DNA from: Bicyclus anynana
Taxonomy: Eukaryota > Arthropoda > Insecta > Lepidoptera > Nymphalidae
Direction: 5' to 3'
Assembly (NCBI RefSeq): GCF_947172395.1
Contig: NC_069090.1
Span: 12,910,329 to 12,974,328, forward strand
DNA length: 64,000 nucleotides
Shown here: piece by piece, positions 9,075 through 22,400 of the stretch
Numbering within the stretch: position 1 is the first letter of the stretch
Layout of the letters: each line of letters begins with the position of its first letter
Program-made: the position numbers and the translations under genes
The notes under the pieces: generated by a model
What the model was told of the DNA's origin: nothing
Database searches by the model: none
Seen by the model: only the letters and a program-made list of their open reading frames with translations

Positions 9075-11245
9075 ACTATATGGCATCGAAACGTGCGAGG
9101 AGACGTAACCATAAGATTGTACATGAGGGAGAATTAGTGCCACAGGAACAGTGTGCGGAACTATTTGCGAAATATTTTAAATCTGTGTATGCGCAGACAC
9201 CTCCGCGCCTGTGCGTAGAAGAGGCAGTAAAAGCAAGCGGTGGGGGTAGTGAACGTATACACATAGATTTTATTCATATTGATGATGTGAAAATGGCGTT
9301 AAATAAATTAAAGCCGAAATTTTCTGCTGGCCCCGATGCCATTCCGCCATATCTAGTTAGGGATTGTAGAAGTGTATTGTTGTTTCCATTGCATTACATT
9401 TTCGATGTCTGTTTTGGAAATTCTTTCTATCCAGACATTTGGAAAGCATCTAGAGTAGTGCCTGTTCCCAAAAAAACTAATAGTGTGGAAGTCAATAACT
9501 TTAGACCTGTTGCAGTACTGTCAGTATTCGGAAAGTTATTTGAATCGATATTGGAGAGTCGAATTAGGAAGCAGTTTGAGTATCAACTTGCTGATGCACA
9601 ACATGGGTTCCGTGCAGGTCGGTCAACTTGTACTAATTTATTGTCTTTCTGGACTTATGTGACTGGAGCTGTGGATGGTAGTTCACAGGTTGACGCAACT
9701 TACTTTGATTTTCAAAAAGCGTTTGACGCAGTTGATAATGACGTGCTTCTTAGTAAGTGTGCGTCGGTTGGATTTACACCGTCATTACTTGAATTCTTTT
9801 CCAGCTACTTGAGAAATCGGAGACAGTACGTACAGTATGAAGGACATTGCTCGGAACCATATTTCACTCATTCTGGTGTGAGTCAAGGAAGTAACCTAGG
9901 CCCGTTGGAGTTTTTAATATTGATCAACGATCTACCCAATGTGATAACCCGTGCTAGGTGTCTACTATTTGCAGACGATTTAAAAGTCTTTCTTAAGGTG
10001 GAACGCGCTTCCGATGTTCAATTTCTCCAAGACGACATAGACAATGTGTTGCCATGGTGTAATCGAAATAAATTGTATTTTAATATCAATAAATGCGCAG
10101 TAATTACGTTTAGTCGAAAGGTAGCACCGATTATTGGAAATTACAAGTTGGGTGACACTAATATTTTGCGTGTGACTGCTATTAGGGATTTAGGGACAAG
10201 TATGTCCGAAGATTTATCATTTCGCAGTCACATACATGATATTTGTGGTAAAGCATATAAGACTCTTGGGTTTGTACTCCGGCAATCACAGCATTTTAAC
10301 TCGATTGCTATAATAAAGACTCTGTATAATGCGTATGTGCGGAGTAAACTTGAATGTAATGCCATTATATGGAGTCCGTTTGAGTGCAAATATATTGATA
10401 TGATAGAAAAAATTCAAAAAAAGTTCATTCGTTGGCTTTATAGGAAACAATATGGGTACTCAGTGGGTTATCCTACTATTTATCCAAGCGTCTTCCTTCT
10501 GGGTATGGCAGGGTACAATAAGCTTGAGTTACGACGTAAAGTAGCACTGCTACAGTACATAATACATTTAATTAGAGGCGAAAAAAGTAATCCTGTCATA
10601 TTAGGGTCGATAGACTTGCATGTTCCTGACAAGTATATAAGTTGCCGACGTCGCCAGTTATTTGCGGTGCCGTGGGGCAGAACTAAAGTAAGCCAGCATG
10701 CGCCGCTGGCTCAAGCGCTGCGCCTGCTCAATGATCTCACTAGTAAAAATTTAGAGATTGACATTTTTCACACACCTGTCTATCAGATTGTAAATAAAAT
10801 TAAGTTGTTATTAGAATAGTTTTTATGTATATGACATTTTTAATTTTGTTATTTGAATAGTTAATTTTGATTGTTATTATTATTATTTTTTTTTGTTTTG
10901 TGTATTTTAATTGTTGACTATTATTATTAATTTATTTGAATTGTTTAATTTTAATGTATTTGAATTGGTTAATATTAATTTATTCTTAATTTTTAATTTG
11001 ATTGAATTTGAATTTATTATTTTTAATTTTTAATTTGTTTGATTTTGAATTTATTATTTTTAATTTTTAATTTGTTTGATTTTGAATTTATTATTTTTAA
11101 TTTATTTTGTTTGCTTAATATTCATTTTGTAATTTAAGATTTATTGTCGTAATTATTATTCCTGATTGCTCGAGAAACGAATTGGGAAACTGTAATGTTT
11201 CTCTGGGCACATGTCATGTATATATAAATAAATAAATAAACATTT
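9061..11245 (+). mobile_element. 5'-truncated LINE with intact reverse transcriptase
   Basis: Contains a long reverse-transcriptase frame (stop at 10817-10819) followed by about 420 bp of T-rich 3' UTR with repeated TTTAATTTTTAATTTG blocks and a tail of TAAATAAATAAATAAAC near 11225-11245. The endonuclease and any ORF1 are missing, so this copy is dead on arrival although its RT frame is undamaged. Confidence 0.85.
9062..10819 (+). pseudogene. LINE ORF2 fragment: reverse transcriptase to C-terminus
   Basis: About 585 residues with the non-LTR RT blocks in order: AGPDAIPPYLV, NNFRPVAVLSVFGKLFE, QHGFRAGRST, YFDFQKAFDAVD, GVSQGSNLGPL, the catalytic FADD in CLLFADDLKVF, then the thumb and C-terminal region. 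No internal stop. The GVSQGSNLGPL box and overall pattern place it in the Jockey/CR1-like group; I cannot decide the clade. The nominal ATG at 9035 is not the native start: the sequence before 9061 is the duplicated junction. It is a truncated copy, so the product is unlikely to act. Confidence 0.85.
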
Positions 11246-12235
11246 ATAACATTATACTATGATACAGTCGAACATATACGCAATACGAATCCATACATAC
11301 ATAGACTGCCCATTCTTTTGGCTTCGCTATTGTCGGGTAAAAATGATAGACCTTACTTGTTAGGGAAAATCACAAGTAAAATCTGTATTATTTAATAAAA
11401 TAATTAGGTATGTTTAGCAAAATAATTTATCTAATTGATTGAATCGATTGATTCAGCAGTTTATCCGTGACGTAGAGTAACAGATACATTTATGTACAAG
11501 TAGACGAAACGAACACACTTAGGTAATTACTTATTTTATTACTTTACCTAATTATATTTTGGAATCTACTCGAGAGCAGCTGTCGCGTCGTTTCGAAGTT
11601 TGCGAAAAATCTTGTGAATATAAATCAAACAATATTATCTTTGTCCTCGTGTAAAAGTGCCTAGTAACTGTGTATATTATATGTTTTAATATTTTTATCT
11701 TCTCTGATAACTGCGCGTAGGTAAGTGTTTTAAAATTATGAAAGTTATAAAAGTTTTGGTAATAATAAATATATTTTAGGGCTTCGCAACTCAAAATTAA
11801 AAAATAACCTTAACAATATCTCATTTTTGTTTGTTTGTTGTATGTCCGTTTGCCTGTCTGTCAAGAACCTTTATCTCGAGAATTCTTTGAGGTCTCGAAT
11901 TGAAATCATGAGTAATAGTCAGGTCAGTAATAGTCTCTTGAAGAAAATTCAAATTTCCAAGTAAATTCCTCCCGTTTATCCCGCGAAAAAAGTAAGCTTA
12001 TTATATTTCGACACTCGTAGGGAATATAAAATAGGGTAGGTACCTAGTTTTCGTTGTACTATGAAATTCGGCAAGTAATAGGTACCGTCTTTTACCTACT
12101 ACGAGCATAGAAAAAAAATCTGAAAACTATAGGTATATTAAGTACCTATACATTTTTAATAAAATCATTTTAAAAAGGTATTATATCTCCTTTCCATCTT
12201 CCTTTTAATATTAATACATTTTTATATAGAAATAG
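11246..12235. other. Intergenic upstream of gene B, mostly unassigned
   Basis: No ORF of note. 11810-12080 (TGTCTGTCAAGAACC...ATCTCGAG) looks like an old interspersed repeat. A strong donor-like TAG|GTAAGT at 11720/11721 could end a 5' non-coding exon of gene B, but nothing else supports it. Confidence 0.35.
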
Positions 12236-12448
12236 CCGTCACTTTTCAGTTGTGTGCATTTTAAGAAATTAAATATCACGTGTCTCAAACGGTAATGGAA
12301 AAACATCGTGAGGAAACCTGCATACCTGAAAATTTTCTTAATTCTTTGTGTGTGTGAAGTTGCCTATCCGCATTGGGCCAGCGTGGTGGACTATTAGCCT
12401 AACCCCTCTCATTCTGAGAGGTGACTCGAGCTCGTTGGATTGATGATA
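12236..12448 (+). repeat. SINE-A copy, head missing
   Basis: Forward body from ACTTTTCAGTTGTGTGC through CATTGGGCCAGCGTGGTGG to GAGGTGACTCGAGCTCG, ending in GATGATAATG. Confidence 0.8.
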
Positions 12449-12925
12449 ATGAAAGTACGGAACTGGTTAAGCGAGTCTAACTCGCACTTGTCTGGTTTTT
12501 TATATTATTCTGATCTGCTGCTTTCTACGTCTGATAATAACCTAACATGTTGATGAGATAACTATGCCTAATAAGATTAGATACGTACGTATTTAAAACA
12601 TTTATTTCAATGTGCTATAACTGTAATATATCACTGTTGTGCAGGTATGTTGCGTTTACCTATTAATGGAATGCAATTGGGCATTTTAATTGAAAAATAT
12701 CGGATCAAAGTTATAATGAACGAAAAATAAAAAAAGGGTTTTTGCTAATTTTCATTTTTATATTTATCCTTAGAATTTATAATTTTAAATAAAAAATATC
12801 ATTGAAATCTTTTTACTATAACTGGTTTCCGAGGCCTAATTGCACTCCATTGTTTAAGAATTTCTTTTGACTTTCAATTCATCTCTTCAATCAGATAATT
12901 TAAAAATCAATAATATATTTTACTT

Positions 12926-13000
12926 TTTTTATTGAGAAAGAATACAATAAGCAACTTAAGCTAACTTATCTTACTACTATAATAGTAAGTATAGGTGTAG
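12926..13000 (-). repeat. TE 3' tail shared with 44285
   Basis: TTTATTGAGAAAGAATACAA and ACTTAAGCTAACTTATC also occur directly beyond the TE-encoded C-terminus at 44290-44340, so this is a 3'-end fragment of that element. Confidence 0.6.
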
Positions 13001-13425
13001 GAGATACTACCCTAAACCTTGGAGAGTTTTAAGGTAGTATCCAAAACTACCCTAAAACTATAATAATAATATATATATAATAATATATATAATAATAATA
13101 ATAATATAAAATATAGGGGTCGTGCCCACCCTAAAATGGACCTGTGCCCACCCTAGGATTCTGGACTACCGATATGGAATTCTGTTATGATAATAATGGG
13201 CTTGATGTCGAAAGCCAGGCCCACCTTAGAAAATAATCCTAGATACGCCTTATTGATTAACTAGTGGAGGCTCGTAACTTATCTACGTACCTATGCGTTC
13301 GATCGAAATCCTATTTATTTTGTATTACAGCCATCTTCCTGTTAATGCCTTTATAATGAAAACGTAGGGACAAATCGCTTGGAGAACAAATACATACATA
13401 ATAATATACATAAGTATAACATTTC
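13001..13425. other. Promoter-proximal region of gene B, nothing definite
   Basis: Low-complexity TA/TAA stretch at 13060-13112, then unassigned sequence. A 3' splice site (ATTTCAG at 13421-13427) lies 18 bp before the gene B start codon, suggesting that a non-coding first exon lies further upstream. Confidence 0.4.
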
Positions 13426-13445
13426 AGGAATAACTGAACCATAAA

Positions 13446-16400
13446 ATGTCGGAATGGCACCACAGAACCGATGCTATACACTGGTATATGCAGGAATTGT
13501 CATCAAGAGTAGTTGCTGAATCAGGTATTCCGAGTGATAGGCATCATCTCGGGAAATTGATTTTACGAGGGTTCAAAGATGCCCCGGACTTCCTCTTACA
13601 GGTATAAAAAGAGAGTCATAATATTGAAATCACATTTAAACCTACATTAGCATCGAGTATGTATCCATCTGAACAACTTGGGACTAAAAAGTGAAAAGCT
13701 GAATAATTGCAACGACCTAGTATTTGACCTTCACTTTGTTAAATCCTTTTTTAAATTTGATAATATTTAAAACTTAATCATTATCATCATCATTATTAGC
13801 CGATGGACGTCTGCTAATAATGATGATGATGACTGCTGGACATAGGCCTCTATCATAGACTTCCAAACAAAACGGTCTCAAGCCGCCAGTATCCAGCGAT
13901 TCCCTGCAACCCGCTTGATGTCTTCGGTCCACCTAGTGGGAGGTTGACCAACACTGTGCGCTTTCCGGTGCGGGGTCGCCATTCCAGCACCTTGTGACTC
14001 CAACGTCCATCGGCTCTTCGAACTATGTGGCCTGCCCATTGCCACTTCAGCTTCGCGACAAACTTAAAACTTAATAACCTTGTTAAATTGTATGGTCTAA
14101 GAGCTAGTTGTAGTAACAGGATAGTTTCGTGGTAAATACCTCAGCGGCGTCATCGGGGGTTTGGGCGAGTGCAGAAGCATGCCTGTTGGGGCCCGAAGGC
14201 AGAAGCAGAAGATGAGATGGGGGAACGACTCTCTAACAGCGTCTCTTCTGAGACTCGGACCTCGGCTCGGCCTGTTCTGGAAGATTGTTTTGGCCTGTGT
14301 GTATGAGTAAAACCCACTTTTGGATGTCATCAGATATCGGGGATCTCTTCTTCGCTGGCGAAGACACTGTGTACGAGTAGCTTATGTTTGTGTTGCCTGG
14401 GAAGCATTATCGATCGTTAGAGAATTAGCTTGATAGTACTTAATCATTCCTAAAAATATTTCCCTGGTCCTATTAATTTGTGTATTCTTAGATCGATGCA
14501 GCTACTGACGAAAGAGAAAATTTCGAGTCAGCGTTAAAAAGATCCGTGCAATGTGCCAACGCGTTGAGAAAACTGGACGTGAAACATAAGGATGTGATAC
14601 TATTGATGGCACCGAACCATATTCACCTCATAATACCAATGTATGCAGCTTTTTACCTTGGCATCGCTGTCGCTGGAATTGATTGGACTCTAGGAGTTGG
14701 TAAGTATGTAGTTACTTAGTTAATTAAGACTTATTACCTAAATAAACATTCTAGTTTTCAATACATGTGTTTCCACAAAGAGCTTTTCCTAAAGACCTTG
14801 CTGACCGAAGGTCTTTGCAAGACTAGATATTTTGCGTGAGTGTCGTTTCTGCCAGACATGTTAAGCCATTCCCCGGCCCGAGCAAATCCTCACGCCTCAT
14901 AAGACAAAATGTTGTAGAAAAATATGCCTCTTCAAAACCTGCAGTGATATTGGCCTTACTCGGTTGGTCATAAATTCTTCTCATAGATATACATCTATGA
15001 GAAGCTCTTCGAAGCACTTGTAGTTTATCTCGATTTTATGTATGCATTTTTGATACCGTAATCATTAATATCTAACAGTAAGTAATCCTATTTTTATTTG
15101 TGAAATTCCATCTGCATTTGTCTGTCAATCCGTACGTACTCGTAGGTACAAGAATTTTCATCATTTGACTATGTGACACGCGAATTCTATATTTCTCTTT
15201 CTAACACATACTATATTCACACTGTTGGAGGAGTGCTATTCAGTTCTAATAACTGAATAGCATTCCTTCAAATCGTTAAATCAACTCGAAGGCTCTCTTT
15301 ATTGCAGGAAAGAGAAGGGTTGTGCCCATACATACAATAGACCCTACAGTATACAGTATATTGATGAAGTTAAACAAATATTAAAACTATAATTTCAGAT
15401 GAACTTCGAGACACCTTCACATTCAATGAACCAAAGGTGATTTTCTGTCAAAGTGAAAGAGCAAAAGACGTCGCATCGGCATTGGAAGGTTTACAGTTTA
15501 AACCACAAATCGTAACATTTGGAAAGGCAGATGGATTTACTAGCTTTTCTGAACTGCTAGAAAATTATGGAAACGACACGTCCGTTGAAGATTTCAAGTA
15601 AGTTAAGATACTTTTACTTGCAGAATTTTTGGTTACCAAATTACCAAACAAACTAAGCGAATAGAACTTGTAGAGCTTACTGCGCCGTGGGAGACTGACA
15701 TTCCGAAGGAGTACAGTATAAAAGTGAATAAATATTATGACCTAACAAATGAACAAACCAAAAATGGCTATGTAGTTAGTCTGTACGCCGTAGAAGTAGG
15801 TGCGAGAGGATAACCAGCAAAATCTCTCTATAACTTGCTTAAAGACTTTGGCCTTTCTAGAAATGCAGGTAGTTCTATATTAGAACGAGTATCCAAAGCT
15901 GCTCTAAAAGGATCTTAGCAAATTTGGCTAGGCAGGGTGAACAACACGAGCAGAAAAGGGGGAGTTGATCGATCGTCAAGGAATTCCTTAACCGGCTTGA
16001 AATGTCGGGTACTTTGTTTTAAGGTTAATTTAATGATAGAAGTTTAATGATTTTGTTAATGAATTTCTAAGTTCTTATGGTTGTATTTATCGTTTTTTAT
16101 TATATATTTTCTGATATATATGGTTGATATCATGGGCGTTCAATTGGATATGGACTTTTACTGCATACGATTTAAATGAATATTTTCGAAGATATTACAG
16201 ATTTAAAAATTGCGGGACGTAGCGTTTGCGGCCGGCCAAGTTGGCGGGAGTTCACTGTTTTTAACCGACTTCCAATAAGGAGGAGGTTCTACGTTCGGCT
16301 GTATGTATGTTTTTTTTTTATGTATGTCCAGCGATAATTCCGTCATTTATAAACCGATCTTGAAAATTATTTTTTTGTTTTGAAGGGTTTGATTTCAGGG

Positions 16401-19400
16401 TGGTCCTATTTTTTTCATGTTAGGATGGCATCCTGGAGAAATCGAGGGAAACTTTCGAAAATTATAGAGACAGCTAGTGTGTTTGTTAGTGTTTCCATAA
16501 GGTATTTTAAACCAGTACAATTTTATAAAGGTCTGGAGTTGGTCTGATGATGGAGCCGAAACACAGACGATGGAACTCGTCAACGATTTATAGCAGTTAC
16601 CTTGTGTTTGGGCTTGATTAATTTGTATTGATGAGCACTTTCCACCTAGAAGGGTTGTGACTGTGTTAAGGGTCTGGTGATGAAGACGAAGGACAGTTAA
16701 GAGAACTTCTCAATGGTTCACAGTAGCCACCTTGTGTTTGGACATAATAAATTTGTATTGATGAGAACTTTCCAACTAGATGGGTTGTAATTGTATTAAG
16801 GGTCTGGTGATGAAGACGAAGGACAGTTAAGGGAACTCCTCGACGGTTCACTGTAGCTACATTGTGTTTGGACTTGATTAATTTTATATAGATGAGAACT
16901 TTTCACCCATAATATGGATTGTGACTACATAGGAGGTCAGCTGATGAAGACGGCGGACTGTTAAGACCACTTCTCATGAGTTATGATACCTTTCACGTTT
17001 TACTGGATATTCATATTACGTGTGGATAAAGGGGGAGTGAAATTTTTTCTTTAGTGAATTTACAGAAAAACCATTGCACCCGTGCGAAGTCGGGGCGGGT
17101 CGCTGGTTTAATATATATTTCGGAGGACTGAATAGGTATGGGCCAGCTATGATGGAATCTTGGAAATAATATTGCCAGTAAATAGCAAAATAATCACTTT
17201 AATGTAATCACAAAATTATTTAACAATAACAATTAATTAACAATAATAAATTGAATGGAAACGCGGTAAGTTTTATGCCATGAGGCCGTTCGTCCCATTT
17301 TTCTTATGACAGTTCTACTTTTTCATTCCATATTCCATATTCTTTTTCTTCTTCTTTTAAAAACGTCCAACGACATTCCAACTGGCCATGTTACACATGT
17401 ACAGGCCTTCATGGCATAAACCTCACCCAAGTGCAGTACTTGACGTTTCCTACTGCCGCCATAAGATGGCACTATTATTATCTAATCTCCGACACGGCCA
17501 TCCTGCGTAACACACGTCCCAGTGTGTTACTTTACTGTAACAAACTCAGAGGAAAGTATCAAACCGCTCGGTCATTCCTGACCTTCAACATAGTTAAAAG
17601 TTACTGATTTTTGTATCTAAATGTTTCCAATAGCTATTAAATTAGTCGCTACAAAAATTCGCAATAACTATTTGGTCAGATCAAAACAACACAGTTAAAC
17701 AAAATTACCAACAAAGGAAACTCTGTTTTCAAAAATTTTTAGTACTCAAAATCAATCAACTAATAAAACTCAGAGCTGAACTGACTTTTCTCTTTTATCA
17801 CAAGTTTGCTTCAGCATGTCAAACACATGAAAGTAAATCAAAAACAAAACATTCAATTCAACACGTAATCCATGGCTACACAAAGCCAAGTAACCTCCAG
17901 TTACTCAACAACCCGCGAACCCCACCGGGAACGCTGAGCCTCCATAGACTCCCTGGTTTCCACTGAAACCCGACCTCCGCCAATGTTGTCTGCGCACCGC
18001 GTACTCACTTCATAATCGCAGCTACTTTACTCTATAGCGATTCGTCAGTTAAGTTCCAAGCCCACATTGCAGACTCACAATTATGCACAGATAGCATTCA
18101 ATGATTATCATGATTATTATTTTTCATTTCTCAATGACCAAATAACTAAACTGTTGTTTACAAATTTTTAGTCAAAGACAAAAGTTTACAAAGTAAAACA
18201 AACTGAATTGGTATAACAGAAATAGCGTAGACCGTTCTTGGTTTTCACGGCAATTATAGACAGATTTCGCATTACTAAGTAAATCGTCATCACCTCTTAT
18301 GTTAGAATTAAACTTCACTTTACCTAGTGTCTTTAATAAACCACAAAACGAGAAAACAGATTCCCACTCAATCAAAATCTCTAGACTTCTAGAGTCATCC
18401 GCCACAGTCATGTACTACTCTCATTTAACGTGAATACGTCAACACTCAATAGTTAACAAAACATGAACATTTTTCTACAGCTCCTCGAGACAACACTCTT
18501 CTCACCACGGCTCTCACAGCCGAACAAGCAATCGCAATTGCTTACGCACGTCCATCACATGGATTGCGACTTCATCCATCACATAGATCACACGCATTTC
18601 ACGGCCGATAGTCTACTCGAGTTGCTATTGATCATCTCACATCATGATCATCACTTACATCATTAACATCGCTTACTTCAAGTGGTACATGACCTATTGG
18701 CATCTTCCCCCAATGCGCGAAAATTCTCATGGAAGTCTTTGAGAGTTCGGCTGGAACTACCTGCTATGCTTTTAAGCTCGTAACGATCATTAATTAAAAC
18801 TTCTGTAATTACTAAGGACCCTAAATTTCCTATCTAATTTAGTTTTATTTTCCTTTCAAATCAAAACTAACTAAACGCAAACACTAAAATAGCTTTGTCA
18901 TTACTCTTTACATTCTATGTCACTTGTTCACTATAGTCGAATAATAAATTAAACGATCTCCAATTAAGTTTCCTATGATACCATTTTTTATTGAATCAAA
19001 AATAGTGATGTGACAAAGTGAACGAACATGACTAACTCAATATGTTCTGAACCAAATTAGTAAATAACAGTTACATCTGTTATTTATTGAGAAATTTGTC
19101 AGTCTATGGCTTATTAATAAACGTAAAACCTATTTTGAGTCACAGTGATGAAAATAAAATTATTAAGACCTTATTAAATCTGACTAATAACTGAGACAAA
19201 TACAATTAAATCAATGCTTTCTTAGAATTTAATTTTAAATTTCATTACTCTAAAGGACAATGGGCAAAAGCTGTATCGGTGAACTGAGTAAATCGAATTT
19301 ATGTCACAAGGTTTTCATGATTATAATTCATTTTTTTAAATTATAAACGTTACTTTTATTTATAAGATATCACGAAAAACCGAAATAAAAATGAATAAAA

Positions 19401-22400
19401 ATAAAATACTATTTTGTCTTTAATAAGACCGCCATTATTTTTCTTGGAATGTTGTCATAGTTATTTTTACTTACATGACAATCATGTATGACGATTTAAT
19501 ACCGCTATTGTCCACGTTTATTCCTATCGTGAGAGAAATAAGACTACATAATAATATTAGAAGACTCCTTATGAATATTATGGATTAGTGTAGGGTACTT
19601 AATATAGTTTAAGTTTTAAATACATCATGGACATCAGTAAGTAAAGTCAACATATTAAGATGCGTAACTCGACACTCGCTGATTACCGCGAAATGCGATG
19701 AATTATCACTAGATGGTAAATTATATTTAAAGGTCTTTAAATCAAATATTCAATTAAGCTTTATTTCATTGTGACACAATAAAGTTGATACCGATACTGA
19801 TCACTTCATAATCGAGGTCAATGTCCTTTTCAAAGCGGAGGTAGTGGTACTCTTAGAGACTAGAGCAAATAGGGAAGAATTGGTCAATTAAATAATTTAC
19901 ACAATTTTTCTTTCAACCGTCTGTCACAAAGCGTTATGATAAATTCATAATTCTGTTCAAAATTCCTCTTTGAGAGCGAAAGAACTGAGACACTATTATT
20001 TACCCATACAGAACAGGACATCACTATGACAATAAATATGGTATCATTATTATTTTACAAAGTGACATTAGCATCTGTCAGAAAATTTGCAGGATTAATG
20101 ATTTGTCTAATTAACGTTTAATTTTGCATAAAATATGAAAAGCTGTAAGTCTTGCTACGCACTTATCAAAATCTCTAATCTCAAAGAAAATCAACAGTCA
20201 AGGTTTGATGTTAGTATGCAATACTTTAACTCACAATAATATGGTTATTTCAATCCAGTAACCAAAATTCACAAAACGTTGCAACCATCCAGCAACTCAC
20301 ACTCGTAAGATTACTTCAATCCGGTAACCAAAATTCACAAAACGTTGCCTCCATCCGGCAACTCATTGGGTGACCTCTATCCGGTACCCAGAAACTCACA
20401 AGGCGTTGCCTCCATCAGACAACTCATTGGGCTACCGCCACCTGGTACCCAGATATCCACACGGCGTTGCCTCCATCAGACAACTCATTGGGCTACCTCC
20501 ACCTGGTACCCAGATATCCACATGGCGTTGCCTCCATAAGGCAACTCATTGGGCTACCTCCATCCGGTAACCCAGATATCCACAACGACTACCTGCATTT
20601 CCAAGCCATTTAGCTTGAACATGCAGGCTATCTGAGCGACTTGCATACTACGTCATACCACCCCCTCGTCATTGTTCAAAAGTCGATGTCTTTGTCATCA
20701 AAGTTGTCACAATCAGGCATTTTGCGTAAGCGATCGTGTACGTATTTCTAAGTATTAGTAGTAGTATTAGAGTTGAAGGCTTTTAAAGTCGTAACGGAAA
20801 TGTTTTGTTTCGAATTGTAATACTTCTGCAACTTTGAAATGTCCTCTATACTTAGGATCGAGCTTAGTTCGGTTTCGTTCTTGCCGCTTAATTTGCCCGT
20901 AACGTTGACGATTCAGAAAATCATCTAAATCAAAATCAATCATCCAGTATACCGTGAACTAGGGTTTCTACTGCATGATTACATTTCAGGGATTTGCACT
21001 TCATAGATGCATACACCCATACCCTGTGCCTAAAACTTATACTGTGTTACAAACATATTCAATGCCTTACTAAAATAGAACTTAATAAAAAGTATAATCG
21101 ATTATAACCAAATTGAAATTTCATATCACTGATAATAATGTACAGTATTTTAGTACCTTTACACTTTAACAACGACTAACGTTGATCTTAAGAGGCACTC
21201 TTATTTGTATGTGAATTGCGTTCAAAGAATAATTCATACCCTGAGGCAAAGTTCTGTTCACGCCACTGTATCAGATATTATAGTAATCTGAGATAAAACT
21301 TGAACCTACAAACTTAACGACTACGTGTTGTAATTTTCCAGCAAGTCTACGTTAGTCTAGAAATACAGTCTTTAACTACAATCAACTCCCCAATCAAACA
21401 AAATGAAAACTGCCCACCAAATTCAGTGACCTCATCACACCGCATACGTCCACTCGTTTTGTTCTGCTAGATTTAGCAGTAAGTTAAGTGCTACTCTTGA
21501 GTGTTGAGTTCTGAAGTCGGAACTGTCCTTTGATTGTCGCACGAACGGCTGTAACATTCAAAAGATTTGGGTACAACCAAATTTAACACAAACATGGAAT
21601 TTCGTAGGTATGAGGGCTGAGGCATAACTATAAAGACAATCGTTTCAAGCGTATCAAGTCGATACGTAATACGGACGATACCTTCTCATCATCTAAGCTT
21701 AGAATGTTACGAGAGCGTCGATCCACGAAACGCGGACTTTCAATCGTCTACTTCCAATGTGCACAAAAATGTCGGCCCACTCGGTCGGATCAATTAATTA
21801 CATAACCCCATTTATTCGTATTGTCAGTCAAACAACAAGCCATTATGTAAAATTTACTCATTATGTTCGGGAGGCAATAAGGGTGCCAGAATTCCAGTTA
21901 TAATGCGATAATCCAATACAAACTCCATATTGCTATATCATCATAATCATCATCCAACATCATCCTAAGATACTATCTCAATCTCAGCGCTGACTAAAAA
22001 TTGTCAATTTCTCGGCCTCATCTACATTATTCATTAAAGAACTCGCTACATCTGCCCGCATGATACCAGCAAAGCCGATAAGCACTATCAAAAAGTAAGA
22101 AAACAAAATCACCGGATAATTTGATCAGCAGCTTGTCTTTACACATGTGAACCTCCGCTGTGACCGTCACTACTTCGCTACCAGTCTGCGTCAGCTGATG
22201 CTACTAAACCAGGTAACCCGCACACGTAGTTCAAGTTGCTGCTTTGTTTCTTTTTTATCAGACTCTGGACGTCTGATTAAATTGGCAATCCAACACTTAG
22301 CTCCTATTATACTACAGTGGTTCACATGAAAGAAAAAGAACAAGTTATTAAAGCGAGAGAAAAACATTTTCTCAAATTCTACTCTCTACATATTAGGAAA

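Noticed and set aside
20345..20570. Two overlapping forward ORFs with internal repeats
   Set aside because: They are readings of the 61-bp minisatellite inside the LTR element.
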